NCBI GenBank assembly: GCA_050743075.1
Contig: JBOGDS010000002.1
Span: forward strand, 17,876 to 81,875
Reading direction: 5' to 3'
Length of the DNA: 64,000 nt
Source: JBOGDS01 sp050743075
GTDB lineage: Bacteria > Actinomycetota > Actinomycetes > Jiangellales > Jiangellaceae
The position numbers were made by a program, and so were the translations under genes. The notes beneath the pieces are model-generated. The model searched no databases and was not told the origin of the DNA. It saw only the letters and a list, made by a program, of their open reading frames with translations. Of the stretch, positions 52,480 to 62,507 are shown piece by piece; the first letter of the stretch is position 1; each line of letters begins with the position of its first letter.

Positions 52480-53286
52480 ATGAGCGAAGGTGACCGACTG
52501 CCGCGCGGCGTCGATCCGACTGTGCCCAACATCGCACGGATGTACGACTACGCCCTTGGTGGCAAGGACAACCTCGCCGTTGACCGCGCGGCGATGGAGC
52601 AGATCTTCGGAGTCGTTCCCTACGGGCCGCGTCCGGCGCTGGAGAACCGCGCCTTCCTCGGCCGCACGGTGCGCTTCCTGACCGAGGCCGGCATCAGGCA
52701 GTTCCTCGATCTCGGATCCGGGTTGCCCACCCAGGGCAACGTGCACGAGGTCGCGCACGAGGTGGCGCCAGAAACGCGCGGGGTGTACATCGACTACGAC
52801 CCGGTGGCGATCAGCCACAGCCGGGCGTTGCTCTCGGGTGTCGACAACTTCGACGCGGCCCAGGCCGACATGCGCCGCCCCGACGAGATCCTGAGCGATC
52901 CCACGGTCACCGCGATGATCGACTTCACCAGACCGACAGCCGTCCTGCTCGCCGCGGTACTGCATTCGGTGACTGACGACGAGGATCCAGCCGGCATCGT
53001 GGGTCGGCTTCGAGAGGCCATGGCTCCCGGCAGTTACGTGGTCATCTCGCACATCACCAGCCATGAGCAGCCGGCCGAGTACGTCACCCACGTCCGCAAG
53101 GTGTTCGACCAGGCCCGCGAACCGATGGTCCCTCGCAGCCGCGACGAGATCCTGAGGTTCTTCGACGGGTTCGAGCTGGTCGAGCCGGGCCTGGTCGCGG
53201 CCCCGGACTGGCGTCCGGAGGAGGCCGACAACGATGACCAGCCGCCCACGGGCTTCATCCTGGGTGGCGTCGGCGTCGTGCGCTGA
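52480..53286 (+). CDS. SAM-dependent methyltransferase (DUF574 family)
   Basis: A 268-residue methyltransferase of the actinobacterial DUF574 group: VPNIARMYDYALGGKDNLAV, NRAFLGRTVRFLTEAGIRQF, the SAM-binding FLDLGSGLPTQGNVHEVA, VYIDYDPVAISHSRALL and the C-terminal FDGFELVEPGLV. Natural substrates are mostly unknown; homologues are abundant in actinomycetes. The ATG at 52480 has a GGGAG ribosome site. It is flanked by gene scraps on both sides. Confidence 0.9.
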   Translation: MSEGDRLPRGVDPTVPNIARMYDYALGGKDNLAVDRAAMEQIFGVVPYGPRPALENRAFLGRTVRFLTEAGIRQFLDLGSGLPTQGNVHEVAHEVAPETRGVYIDYDPVAISHSRALLSGVDNFDAAQADMRRPDEILSDPTVTAMIDFTRPTAVLLAAVLHSVTDDEDPAGIVGRLREAMAPGSYVVISHITSHEQPAEYVTHVRKVFDQAREPMVPRSRDEILRFFDGFELVEPGLVAAPDWRPEEADNDDQPPTGFILGGVGVVR

Positions 53287-53381
53287 CGCTCGCAGGGCGC
53301 GAAGCAGGTCGAGGTCTTCACGAAGTCGGCGCCGGTGGCTTCGGCGCTGGCGTCGAGGAACGACCGAACGGCCGGGGTCAC
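53287..53381 (-). pseudogene. Possible deoxyribose-phosphate aldolase scrap
   Basis: On the minus strand a GTG at 53381 opens a frame giving FLDASAEATGADFVKTSTCF and then AP. The block ADFVKTST is the Schiff-base lysine motif of DeoC (normally ADFVKTSTGF). The match covers only about 15 residues, and the following sequence runs into the methyltransferase gene. It is either a DeoC remnant or a strong coincidence. Confidence 0.35.
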
Positions 53382-53613
53382 GCGTAGCGGCCATTCGTGC
53401 GCGCAACCACCGTCGTGCGGCCCGGCTCGGACTCCAGCACGACCGGCTCGATCCCGACCCTCGGAGAGCTTCTCGGCGACGTACTCGGCCGCCTTGCGTT
53501 CACCCGGGGCCGCTGCCGTAGCCGTGGTTCGAGGTGTCCAGGCGGATCAGGTCGCGGCACATCTCGACGACCTCGCGGTCGGGCGCGGCAGGCTGGGGCG
53601 AGGTCTCGGTCAT
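53381..53613 (-). pseudogene. 5' remnant of an M20-type peptidase gene
   Basis: From ATG 53613 the frame reads DREVVEMCRDLIRLDTSNHG, as at the start of M20 dipeptidase/deacylase proteins. It stops at GSGPG plus TGA (53500). One inserted base later the homology continues (ERKAAEYVAEKLSE), then after a second extra base as VGIEPVVLESEPGRTTVVAR, and ends near 53381. About 75 of some 430 residues remain, with two frameshifts and no metal-binding region. Confidence 0.7.
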
Positions 53614-53638
53614 CCACGTATCCTGCCCTCTGCGGTGG

Positions 53639-54364
53639 TCACCCGAGGAAGCCACGCAGCAGCGCGGCCGTGCCCTCCAGGTGCTCCTCCATTGCCTGCC
53701 TGGCCGCCCTCGGTCGCCCGGAGAGCACGGCGTCGACGACCCGCCGGTGCTGCTCGGTGGAGTGCTCGAGGTTGCGTGGCAACAGCGGGATCGCGTCGAG
53801 CAGGTCATTCAGCCGCATCCGGACATCGGCGACCGCCGCCGACAGCGAGGGCGACCCCGCCATGCCCGCCAAGGCCACGTGCATGCGCGAGTCGATCGGG
53901 CGGTACTCGCCGATCTCGACGGCACGCTCCTCCGCCAGCATCCGGCGCAGCGCGGTCACCTGCTCGGGGGGATGGTCACGCTGCGCGGCCAGTTCGACCG
54001 CACCAGGCTCGAGCACCTGGCGAAGCAGGAGCGCATCGGTGAGCTCGTCGCCCATGTCGTCGGCGATTGCGCGAACGTTACGCGCGTCACGCCGCCACTC
54101 CGCGGTCGGAAGCACGAACGTCCCCCCGAAACGGCCGCGCCGGGATTCGAAGAAGCCCTCCTGAGCCAGCGCCCGGATCGCTTCGCGTAGAGTCACCCGG
54201 CTGACCCCGAACTGCTGAGCCAACTCGCGCTCGCTCGGCAGCCGCTCCCCCGGTCGCACCTGGCCGAGTTTGACGGCCTGCAGCAGCCTCTCGACCGTCT
54301 CCTCGAAGGCATTGCCGCCACGGATGCGACGAAACACCGGGTGCGGCACGGCCAACACGGTCAC
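53639..54364 (-). CDS. GntR-family regulator, FadR/FCD subgroup
   Basis: A 241-residue repressor-type protein. The N-terminal winged helix carries RPGERLPSERELAQQFGVSR and VTLREAIRALAQEGFFESRR. The all-helical FCD ligand domain (about 100-235) contains the metal-binding positions in the RLNDLLDAIP and EEHLEG regions. It heads the minus-strand block SDR-ALDH-hydrolase-ligase-permease and lies downstream of it in the same direction, so it probably controls polyamine breakdown. The GTG at 54364 is the best start. Confidence 0.88.
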   Translation of the reverse strand: MTVLAVPHPVFRRIRGGNAFEETVERLLQAVKLGQVRPGERLPSERELAQQFGVSRVTLREAIRALAQEGFFESRRGRFGGTFVLPTAEWRRDARNVRAIADDMGDELTDALLLRQVLEPGAVELAAQRDHPPEQVTALRRMLAEERAVEIGEYRPIDSRMHVALAGMAGSPSLSAAVADVRMRLNDLLDAIPLLPRNLEHSTEQHRRVVDAVLSGRPRAARQAMEEHLEGTAALLRGFLG

Positions 54365-54373
54365 ACTCGCACA

Positions 54374-55147
54374 CTACTCGGGCGTCACGTACGCGGCGGT
54401 GATACCTCCGTCGACGAGGAAGGTCGACCCGTTGACGTACGAGGACTCGTCGCTGGCGAGGAACAGCGCCGCAGCGGCGATCTCCCGTGCCGTCGCCAGC
54501 CGACCCATCGGCAGGTGTATCCGCCGGCGCTCGTAGCTGGCCGGGTCGTCATCGAACAGCCGCATGAGCAGGGGCGTCTCCACCGGACCGGGGCACAGCG
54601 CGTTGACCCGCACCCCCCGCCTGGCGAACTCGACCGCTAGCTCCCGTGACATCGACAGCACGGCGCCCTTGGATGCCGTGTACGAGATCTGCGAGGTGGC
54701 AGCGCCCATCAGCGCGACGAACGAGGCGACGTTGATCACCGAACCGCCGCCGGCAGCGAGCAGGTGCGGGATTCCGTGCTTGCAGCACAGGAACACGCCC
54801 CGGGTGTTCACCTGCTGGACCAGGTCCCACGCCTCGACGCTGGTGTCAAGAACGGACGCGTCGTCGGCCGGCATGATGCCGGCGTTGTTGTAGAGCACGT
54901 CGATCCGGCCGTACCGCACCGCGACGGCGTCGTAGAGCCCCGCCACACTCTCCTCGTCGCCAACCTCGACCCGATGGAAGAACGAGTCAGGGCAGTCCGC
55001 GACGGTAGCCGTGCCGGCCTGCTCGTCGACATCGGCGACGCACACCCGCGCGCCATGCTCGGAGAAGAGCAGGGCAGCCTCACGGCCGATCCCGCCCGCC
55101 GCGCCGGTGATCACCACGACCTTGCCCTCGAGACGACCGTTGCCCAT
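54374..55147 (-). CDS. Short-chain dehydrogenase/reductase
   Basis: A 257-residue classical SDR with TGAAGGIG (cofactor), NNAG, the serine in NVASFVA and the YTASK catalytic Tyr-Lys pair (SYTASKGAVLSMSRELA), ending NGSTFLVDGG. It oxidises or reduces an alcohol/carbonyl using NAD(H) or NADP(H). ATG 55147 has a GAGGAA site. In the polyamine block it may handle a hydroxy or keto intermediate; substrate unknown. Confidence 0.9.
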   Translation of the reverse strand: MGNGRLEGKVVVITGAAGGIGREAALLFSEHGARVCVADVDEQAGTATVADCPDSFFHRVEVGDEESVAGLYDAVAVRYGRIDVLYNNAGIMPADDASVLDTSVEAWDLVQQVNTRGVFLCCKHGIPHLLAAGGGSVINVASFVALMGAATSQISYTASKGAVLSMSRELAVEFARRGVRVNALCPGPVETPLLMRLFDDDPASYERRRIHLPMGRLATAREIAAAALFLASDESSYVNGSTFLVDGGITAAYVTPE

Positions 55148-55151
55148 TTCC

Positions 55152-56516
55152 TCACCTCGCCGTGGCGACGAACACGTTCTTGACCTCGGAATAGGCATCC
55201 ATGGCGTGCATTCCCAGTTCACGGCCGAACCCGGACTGCTTGAAACCCCCGAACGGCGTGCTCACGCGTACCGAGCTGTTGCTGTTCACAGACAGGACGC
55301 CGGTGTCGATCGCCCGGACCACACGCATCGCCCGGCTGACATCACGGGTCCACACCGAGCCCGAGAGTCCGTACGGCGTGTCGTTGGCGAGCCGGACCGC
55401 GTCGGCCTCGTCATCGAAGGGCAGGATCGTGACGACCGGCCCGAAGACCTCCTCGCGCACGACCCGCGCGTCCTCCGGGGCCGCCAGCACCGTGCACGGG
55501 TACCAGAAGCCGGGTCCGTCGGGGACCTCGCCGCGCAGGAGCACCTCCACTCCGTCGTGCTCACCGTCGACGTAGGAGGCGACCCGGTGGCGCTGTTCGG
55601 CGGAGACCAGCGGCCCCATCTCGGTGCGCTCGTCCTCGGGATCGCCGACCCGCAGGGTGCGGGTCGCCACCAGCAGGAGGTCCACGAACCGGTCGTACGC
55701 TCTCCGCTCCACCAGGATCCGCGAACGGGCGCAGCAGTCCTGCCCGGTGTTGGCGAACACGGCGTAGGGTGCGGCGGCGGCCGCCCTCTCGAGGTCGGCG
55801 TCGGCGAACACCACGTTCGCGGACTTCCCACCCAGCTCGAGCGTCACCCGGGTGACGTGGGCCGCGGCTGCGGCCATCACCGTGCGGCCGACCTCCGTGG
55901 ATCCGGTGAAGGCAACCTTGGCGACGCCGGGGTGCTCGACCAGCCGCTGGCCGATCACACTTCCGCGGCCCGGCACGACCGTGAGGACCCCCTCGGGCAG
56001 GCCCGCCTCGAGAGCCAGGGCCGCCAGCCGTTGGGCGCTCAACGGTGTGAGCTCGGCCGGCTTGAGGACGACCGTGTTGCCGCAGGCGAGGGCGGGCCCC
56101 ACCTTCCAGCTGGCGATGTTCAGCGGGAAGTTCCACGGCGTGATCAGTCCGACCACGCCCATGGCCTCGCGGAAGGTCATGTCGACGCCGCCCGCGACCG
56201 GGATCGTCTCGCCGTGGTGCTTGTCAACAGCACCCGAGTAGTAGTGGAAGACTTCCGCGACCATGCCCACCTCGGCACGGGAATCGGCCAGCGGCTTGCC
56301 GACGTTTCGGGTCTCGAGCAGTGCCAGCTCCTCGTGGTGCTCCTCGACGAGCGCCGCCAGCCGGCGGAGCAGCCGAGCCCGGTCCGCCGGCGCCACCGCC
56401 CGCCAGGCCGGGGCCGCTGCACCCGCCAGGGCGACCGCGGCGTCGAGGTCCTCGACCGTGCTGTCGTGCACCTCGGCGATCGGTGCCTCCGTCGCCGGGT
56501 TGTGGACGGTGGTCAC
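55152..56516 (-). CDS. NAD(P)-dependent aldehyde dehydrogenase
   Basis: A 454-residue ALDH with Asn129 (TPWNFPLN), Glu227 (LELGGKS) and the nucleophile Cys261 in NTGQDCCARS, plus the FGPVVTILPF and PFGGFKQSGFGRE blocks. Next to a gamma-glutamyl-GABA-type hydrolase and a glutamine-synthetase-like ligase, the likely substrate is gamma-glutamyl-gamma-aminobutyraldehyde (the PuuC role), by analogy with the Escherichia coli Puu pathway. The start overlaps the hydrolase stop (GTGA). Confidence 0.9.
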   Translation of the reverse strand: MTTVHNPATEAPIAEVHDSTVEDLDAAVALAGAAAPAWRAVAPADRARLLRRLAALVEEHHEELALLETRNVGKPLADSRAEVGMVAEVFHYYSGAVDKHHGETIPVAGGVDMTFREAMGVVGLITPWNFPLNIASWKVGPALACGNTVVLKPAELTPLSAQRLAALALEAGLPEGVLTVVPGRGSVIGQRLVEHPGVAKVAFTGSTEVGRTVMAAAAAHVTRVTLELGGKSANVVFADADLERAAAAAPYAVFANTGQDCCARSRILVERRAYDRFVDLLLVATRTLRVGDPEDERTEMGPLVSAEQRHRVASYVDGEHDGVEVLLRGEVPDGPGFWYPCTVLAAPEDARVVREEVFGPVVTILPFDDEADAVRLANDTPYGLSGSVWTRDVSRAMRVVRAIDTGVLSVNSNSSVRVSTPFGGFKQSGFGRELGMHAMDAYSEVKNVFVATAR

Positions 56517-57265
56517 GCGCGTGCCGTCCGAGCGGTACGGGCAGCGCCCACGAGCGCCGAGAACAGTGCGACGTCGCCGTCGGCCTCCGGGTGCCAGAGC
56601 ACACCCAGGCAGAAGGCACGCTCAGGGTCCTCGACCCCCTCCAGCACGCCGTCCGGCGCGTGCGCGACGGCGGCCAGCCCGTGGCCCGGCTCGAGCGGCG
56701 CCTGGTGGTGGTTCGACGACACAGTCAGCTCGGTTCCGACGATCGACGACAGCAGGCTGCCGCGCACGACGGCGACGTCGTGGCGGGTGAACCGTCCGGG
56801 CCCACCGCGATGCCGGGTCGCGGTGGCGGCCGGCCCACCGTCCTGCAGGTGCTGGTCGAGAGCAGCGCCGCGGGCGACGGTCAGCAGTTGGGCGCCGCGG
56901 CAGATACCCAGGATCGGCAGGTCACGGTCCTGCGCCTCGGTGAGCATGGCCAGCTCGCCGCCGTCCCGGTCGGGACGTGTCTGCGTGGTCCGCGGATCCG
57001 CCGGCTGGCCGTAGACCTCGGGACCGATGTCGGCCCCGCCCGCGAGGACGAGCCCGTCGAGGACGGCGACGGTCTCTGCCGCGGCGGCCGCCATCGGCGG
57101 CACGACCAGTGGGCGGCCACCGGCCTTGGCGACGAGGTCGACGTAGGCAGCGGGTACGAGGACGGCGGGTAGGTCCCAGTCCCCCCATCGGGCCTGCTCG
57201 ACGTGGCAGCTGATTCCAATGAGAGGTCTCGGCTGCGGTGCGGACTCGCCGTCCTGGGAAGTCAT
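56513..57265 (-). CDS. Gamma-glutamyl-gamma-aminobutyrate hydrolase family protein (PuuD-like)
   Basis: A class I glutamine amidotransferase-like peptidase C26 of 250 residues: IGISCHVEQARWGDW, DGLVLAGGADIGPEVYG, the nucleophile Cys in LPILGICRGAQLL (about residue 122) and His in LGVLWHPEAD, with the SSNHHQAP segment. It should cleave gamma-glutamyl-GABA to glutamate and GABA, as PuuD does. Overlaps with its neighbours on both sides show translational coupling. Confidence 0.9.
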   Translation of the reverse strand: MTSQDGESAPQPRPLIGISCHVEQARWGDWDLPAVLVPAAYVDLVAKAGGRPLVVPPMAAAAAETVAVLDGLVLAGGADIGPEVYGQPADPRTTQTRPDRDGGELAMLTEAQDRDLPILGICRGAQLLTVARGAALDQHLQDGGPAATATRHRGGPGRFTRHDVAVVRGSLLSSIVGTELTVSSNHHQAPLEPGHGLAAVAHAPDGVLEGVEDPERAFCLGVLWHPEADGDVALFSALVGAARTARTARA

Positions 57266-58664
57266 GTCTGCTCGAACAACCGCTCTCGCTCGTAGCAGGT
57301 GACGACCTCGTCGAAGAGCCGCTGCTCCGTCCGCGCATAGGTGAGGTAGTGGTCGACGACCTCGTCGCCGAACGCTGCCCGGGCGATGGTGGACACCTCC
57401 AATGCTGCGACGGCCTCACGGAGCGTGGAGGGCACCCGTGGCAACTCCTCGTGTGCGTACGCGTTGCCCGTGAACACCGTTGGTGCCGGAAGGTCGTTCT
57501 CGATGCCGTGCAGGCCGGCCGCGATGATCGCAGCGAACGCGAGGTACGGGTTGGCATCGGCGCCCGGGATCCGGCACTCGACCCGCAGCCCGTCGTCGCG
57601 GCCGACCAAGCGGAAGCCGCAGGTCCGGTTGTCCCGGCCGACGGCCATCGTGGTCGGAGCCCAGCTCTCGCTGGCGAAGCGCTTGTAGGAGTTCACATTC
57701 GGCGCGATGAACACTGTGAGGTCGCGAAGCACGCCGGTGAGCCCGGCGAGGTACTGACCGAACACCTCGCTGGGCTCACCGCCCTCCCCCGCCGGGAACA
57801 GGTTCCGGTCGCCGTCCAGCGTCCACAGGCTGGAGTGGATGTGGCACGAGCTACCGATCCAGTCGTGCGCGGGCTTGGCCATGAACGTGACGGCCTTGCC
57901 CTGCTGGTGGGCGATCTCCTTGGCGCCGTTCTTGTAGATGACGTGCCGGTCGGCCGTCGTCAGGGCGTCGGCGTACCGGAAGTTGAGCTCGTGCTGGCCG
58001 TGCCAGGCTTCTCCCTTGGAGAACTCGACCGGCATGCCGGCGCCCTTCATCCCCCGGCGCAGGGCTCCCACGTAGGCCTCGTCCATCGTGGTGGCGAGGA
58101 CGTGGTAGTCAAGGATGTACGGCACCGAGGGCCGCAGGTCGCGGTAGTGCTTGGCCCGGGCGCCGCGGTAGGAGTCGTCGAACAGGTAGAACTCCAGCTC
58201 CGAGCCGATCATCGGCTCGAAGCCCAGACTCCGGGCCCGCTCGACCTGGCCCTGCAGGACCTGCCGCGGCGAGGCCGGCACCGGCGAACCGTCCTCGAAT
58301 GCGACGTCGCACAGCACGAGCGCGGTGCGGTCGAGCCACGGGATCCGTCGCATCGTCGAAAGGTCGGGCAGCAGGTGGAGGTCGCCGTATCCCTCGTCCC
58401 AGCTCGCCATCCGGTAGCCCGCGACCGGATCCATCTCCATGTCCAGCGCGAGCAGGTAGTCGCACGCCTCGAGCCCGTGGTCGACGACCTCGTCGCAGAA
58501 GTAGTCACCGTCGACACGCTTGCCCATCAGCCGGCCCTGCATGTCGGTGAAGCACGTGAGGACCGTGTCGATCTCGCCGGACGCCACCGCAACGCGCAGG
58601 CCGTCGATGTCGAGCATCCCCCGCATCGACTGGCCGGGCGCGGGGCGTGGCGTACGACCCCCCA

Positions 58665-58665
<1 letters not shown>
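57262..58665 (-). CDS. Glutamine synthetase-like gamma-glutamyl-polyamine ligase
   Basis: A 467-residue member of the glutamine synthetase fold. Metal and ATP sites are visible in SELEFYLFDD, GQHELNFRYADALT, FMAKPAHDWIGSSCHIHSSL, RFASESWAPTTMAVGRDNRT and the ECRIPGADANPY block. Sequence and context (PuuC- and PuuD-like genes, APC permease) point to the PuuA/GlnA3 type, which glutamylates putrescine or other polyamines rather than ammonia. The substrate is inferred. Its start overlaps the permease stop by one base. Confidence 0.88.
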
Positions 58666-60202
<1,537 letters not shown>

Positions 60203-60247
60203 GTGAGTCTCCCGGTCTCGATCGACGGGCGTCGAAACGTGATCGGG

Positions 60248-60277
60248 AAGGTAGACCCAGCGGACCTAATGGGTCAA
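60248..60277 (-). promoter_or_regulatory. Possible promoter for the permease-ligase operon
   Basis: On the minus strand TTGACC (60277-60272) is followed after 18 bases by TACCTT (60253-60248), a plausible vegetative -35/-10 pair about 45 bases before the permease ATG at 60202. Only the sequence match supports it. Confidence 0.3.
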
Positions 60278-60383
60278 GGTCATGCCTTAACCTATTTGGC
60301 GGTGGCTCTTTGTCGGTCCGGACAAGCTTTCAGCGCCGCTTCTGGTCCTGTGCGTCACGATGTCCGTGAGGCGGTGTGTGCCC

Positions 60384-60817
60384 ATGCGGATTCTGGTCGT
60401 CGAGGACGAGTAACGGCTGGCCACCGGGCTGCGCACAGGCCTGGAGGCCGACGGGGTCGACGGCCTGTGGCTGGCGCGTGAACAGCCCCCCGACGCGATC
60501 GTCCTCGACATCATGCTGCCCGGGCTCAACGGGTACGTGATCTGCCGGACGCTCCGCGCGGAGCAGAACGGGACACCGATCCTCATGCTGACCGCCAAGG
60601 ACGGCGAGTGGGACTAGGTCGAAGCGCTGGACACCGGGGCGGACGACTACCTGACCAAGCCGTTCTCGGATGCGGTGCTCGTTGCCCGGTTGCGGGCCCT
60701 GCTGCGACGAGGGGCGGCCGAACGACCCGCCGTCCTCGCGGCGGGCGATCTCCGCCTCGATCCCGCCGCCCGCCGGGCGACAGTATGCGGGCGGCGAGCG
60801 CCTGTCGTGTCTCGCGG
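60384..60817 (+). pseudogene. Dead OmpR-family response regulator, cut off at a tRNA gene
   Basis: The frame from ATG 60384 reads MRILVVEDE, TAA (60411), RLATGLRTGLEADG, then after a loss of about ten residues DGLWLAREQPPDAIVLDIML, PGLNGYVICRTLRAE, PILMLTAKDGEWD, TAG (60615), VEALDTGADDYLTKPFSDAV and GDLRLDPAARRATV. The phospho-acceptor Asp (VLDIMLPG) and the Lys of TKPF are present. Two nonsense codons, an internal deletion and complete loss of the DNA-binding domain, which should begin where the tRNA-Leu gene lies, make it non-functional. Confidence 0.85.
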
Positions 60818-60899
60818 TGCGGGAGAGGGGACTCGAACCCCTACGTCCGAAGACACCAGGACCTAAACCTGGCGCGGCTGCCAGTTACGCCACTCCCGC
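60818..60899 (-). tRNA. tRNA-Leu (anticodon TAG)
   Basis: On the minus strand the acceptor arm GCGGGAG (60899 down) pairs with CTCCCGC (60825-60819). The anticodon arm is CCAGG-TTTAGGT-CCTGG with anticodon TAG. A long variable arm TGTCTTCGGACGT marks a class II tRNA, and the T arm is AGGGG-TTCGAGT-CCCCT. The discriminator is A and the CCA end is not fully encoded. The 3' end abuts the broken response regulator, a typical place for past integration events. Confidence 0.92.
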
Positions 60900-61037
60900 C
60901 TACTCGCACATCAGGGTATGGGAAGGCATGGTCACGGCGGGGCACGATCGTCCGCGAGGTCTCAGGGCTGGGCTCGTGTCGGGAGGCTCGGGTACGTTCG
61001 GCGTAGAGCCGACAAGCCGATCCCGAGGTGGCCCACC

Positions 61038-62027
61038 ATGTCCGAGGTCGATCTGACCTCCGCCCCCGCCGCCGCTGCCGCGCCGGCAGCTGCGGAGCAG
61101 CAGCTGGAGCAACACCGCCGCGAGCTGACCGGCTACTGCTACCGCATGCTCGGGTCCGCGTTCGACGCTGAGGCCGTGCAGGAGACGCTGATCCGTGCGT
61201 GGCGAGGTATCGACAGATTCGAGGGGCGCGCGGCGTTGCGGTCCTGGCTGTACCGGATCGCCACCAACGTGTGCCTCGACATGCTCGGCCGCAGCCAGCG
61301 CCGGGCCCGTCCGATGGACCTCGGGCCGGCCTGGTCGGCCAGCTCGCCGCTGACCCCGCCACTGCCGGAGCCGACCTGGGTCACTCCCGTTCCCGACGAC
61401 CGGGTCATCCCCGAAGGCGCCGACCCGGCCGACGTGGCCCTGGCCCGCGAGTCGATCCGGCTGGCGTTCGTCACCGCACTTCAGCAGCTGCCGCCGCGTC
61501 AGCGTGCCGTGCTGGTCCTGCGCGAGGTGCTGAGCTGGTCCGCGGCGGAGGTGGCCGAGCTGCTCGATGCGTCCGTCGCGTCGGTCAACAGCGCTCTCCA
61601 GCGGGCGCGCGCCACCCTGGCCACCGCGCAGGCCGACGAGGGCGACCCGGTCCGGCCTCTGGACGAGGAGCAGCAGGCCCTGCTCAGGCGTTACGTCGAG
61701 GCCTTCGAGCGGTACGACCTCGACGCGTTGACCGCCCTGTTGGACGAGGACGCGCGCATGACGATGCCGCCGCTCGAGCTGTGGTTGAGCGGTGTCGCCG
61801 AGATCCTGACGTGGCTGATCGGGCCCGGCGTCGGGTGCCGCGGTTCGCGGCTCGTACCCACCCATGCCAACGGCATGCCGGCCTTCGGACAGTACCGTCA
61901 GGGCGGCCGAGAGGCATGGGGGATCGTCGTGCTCGAGACGTCAGGCAACCGGGTCACCGGGATCAACACCTACCTTGACGTCGATCGGCTGTTCCCGATG
62001 TTCGGCCTGCCGATGAAGCTCGCCTGA
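61038..62027 (+). CDS. ECF sigma factor with SnoaL-like C-terminal domain (SigG type)
   Basis: A 329-residue sigma factor: region 2 in LTGYCYRMLGSAFDAEAVQE and TLIRAWRGIDRFEGRAALRS, WLYRIATNVCLDML, region 4 in LQQLPPRQRAVLVLREVLSW and SAAEVAELLDASVASVNSAL. A SnoaL/NTF2-like domain follows (about 215-329; RYVEAFERYDLDALTALLDE), which in such ECF groups modulates activity in place of a separate anti-sigma factor. The ATG at 61038 is standard. Its 3' end overlaps the opposing STAS gene by 87 bases. Confidence 0.9.
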   Translation: MSEVDLTSAPAAAAAPAAAEQQLEQHRRELTGYCYRMLGSAFDAEAVQETLIRAWRGIDRFEGRAALRSWLYRIATNVCLDMLGRSQRRARPMDLGPAWSASSPLTPPLPEPTWVTPVPDDRVIPEGADPADVALARESIRLAFVTALQQLPPRQRAVLVLREVLSWSAAEVAELLDASVASVNSALQRARATLATAQADEGDPVRPLDEEQQALLRRYVEAFERYDLDALTALLDEDARMTMPPLELWLSGVAEILTWLIGPGVGCRGSRLVPTHANGMPAFGQYRQGGREAWGIVVLETSGNRVTGINTYLDVDRLFPMFGLPMKLA

Positions 62028-62363
62028 GCCCTCGCCGTCGGCCGCCAGCATGTCGTCCAGCCCCAGGACGGCGAGTAGTTCCAGCAGGCGAGGGCATGGC
62101 CCGATCAGGCGGACACGGCTGCCGTTGCGGCGTGCGCTGAGCTGCAGCCGCGTGAGCGCCTCGACGTAAACGAGATCGGGCGTCTGCACGCGGCTCGCGT
62201 CGACGAGGACCGTGGCGACGTTCCCGTCGCGGAGCCGGCGGACGAGCCGGTCAGCGAGCACCCAGATGTCGGCACGCGTCAGCTCCGGGTGGACGACCAC
62301 GCGGATGGCTCGACGCCTGGCAGGCCCCATGCAGTTAGGACCGCCGGCGGGGGCGGAAGTCAT
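61941..62363 (-). CDS. STAS-domain protein (anti-sigma-factor antagonist-like)
   Basis: A protein of about 140 residues with the STAS pattern: RVVVHPELTRADIWVLADRL, ATVLVDASRVQTPDLVYVEA, LTRLQLSARRNGSRVRLIGP and LLELLAVLGLDDML. The usual phosphorylatable serine position (DxSxxxxxD) reads DASRVQTPD, so a serine is available. The start at 62363 is one of several options (frame open to 62405). The last 28 codons lie antisense to the sigma-factor 3' end. A role in sigma control is plausible but unproven. Confidence 0.65.
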   Translation of the reverse strand: MTSAPAGGPNCMGPARRRAIRVVVHPELTRADIWVLADRLVRRLRDGNVATVLVDASRVQTPDLVYVEALTRLQLSARRNGSRVRLIGPCPRLLELLAVLGLDDMLAADGEGSGELHRQAEHREQPIDVKVGVDPGDPVA

Positions 62364-62507
62364 CGCTGGTGAGCGCATCGATGTCCAGGGTCGGCCCCGG
62401 GCCATGGCGCAGCCTCAGCCGGATTCTCGAAACGTATCGCGCGTGACCGATGAGTTGCGCGTCCGGCGGCGGTCTGCCAAGCAAGAGACACGAGAGGTGG
62501 AACCGCC

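Noticed and set aside
60275..60296. AAGGTCATGCCTTAACCTA as a second IdeR/DtxR box
   Set aside because: The AGGT and ACCT half-sites are two bases too far apart for the DtxR consensus and the centre does not match.
60411..60617. Stop-codon readthrough or recoding in the response regulator
   Set aside because: The stops are UAA and UAG, with no recoding signal. The gene also has an internal deletion and lacks its output domain, so decay is the simpler reading.
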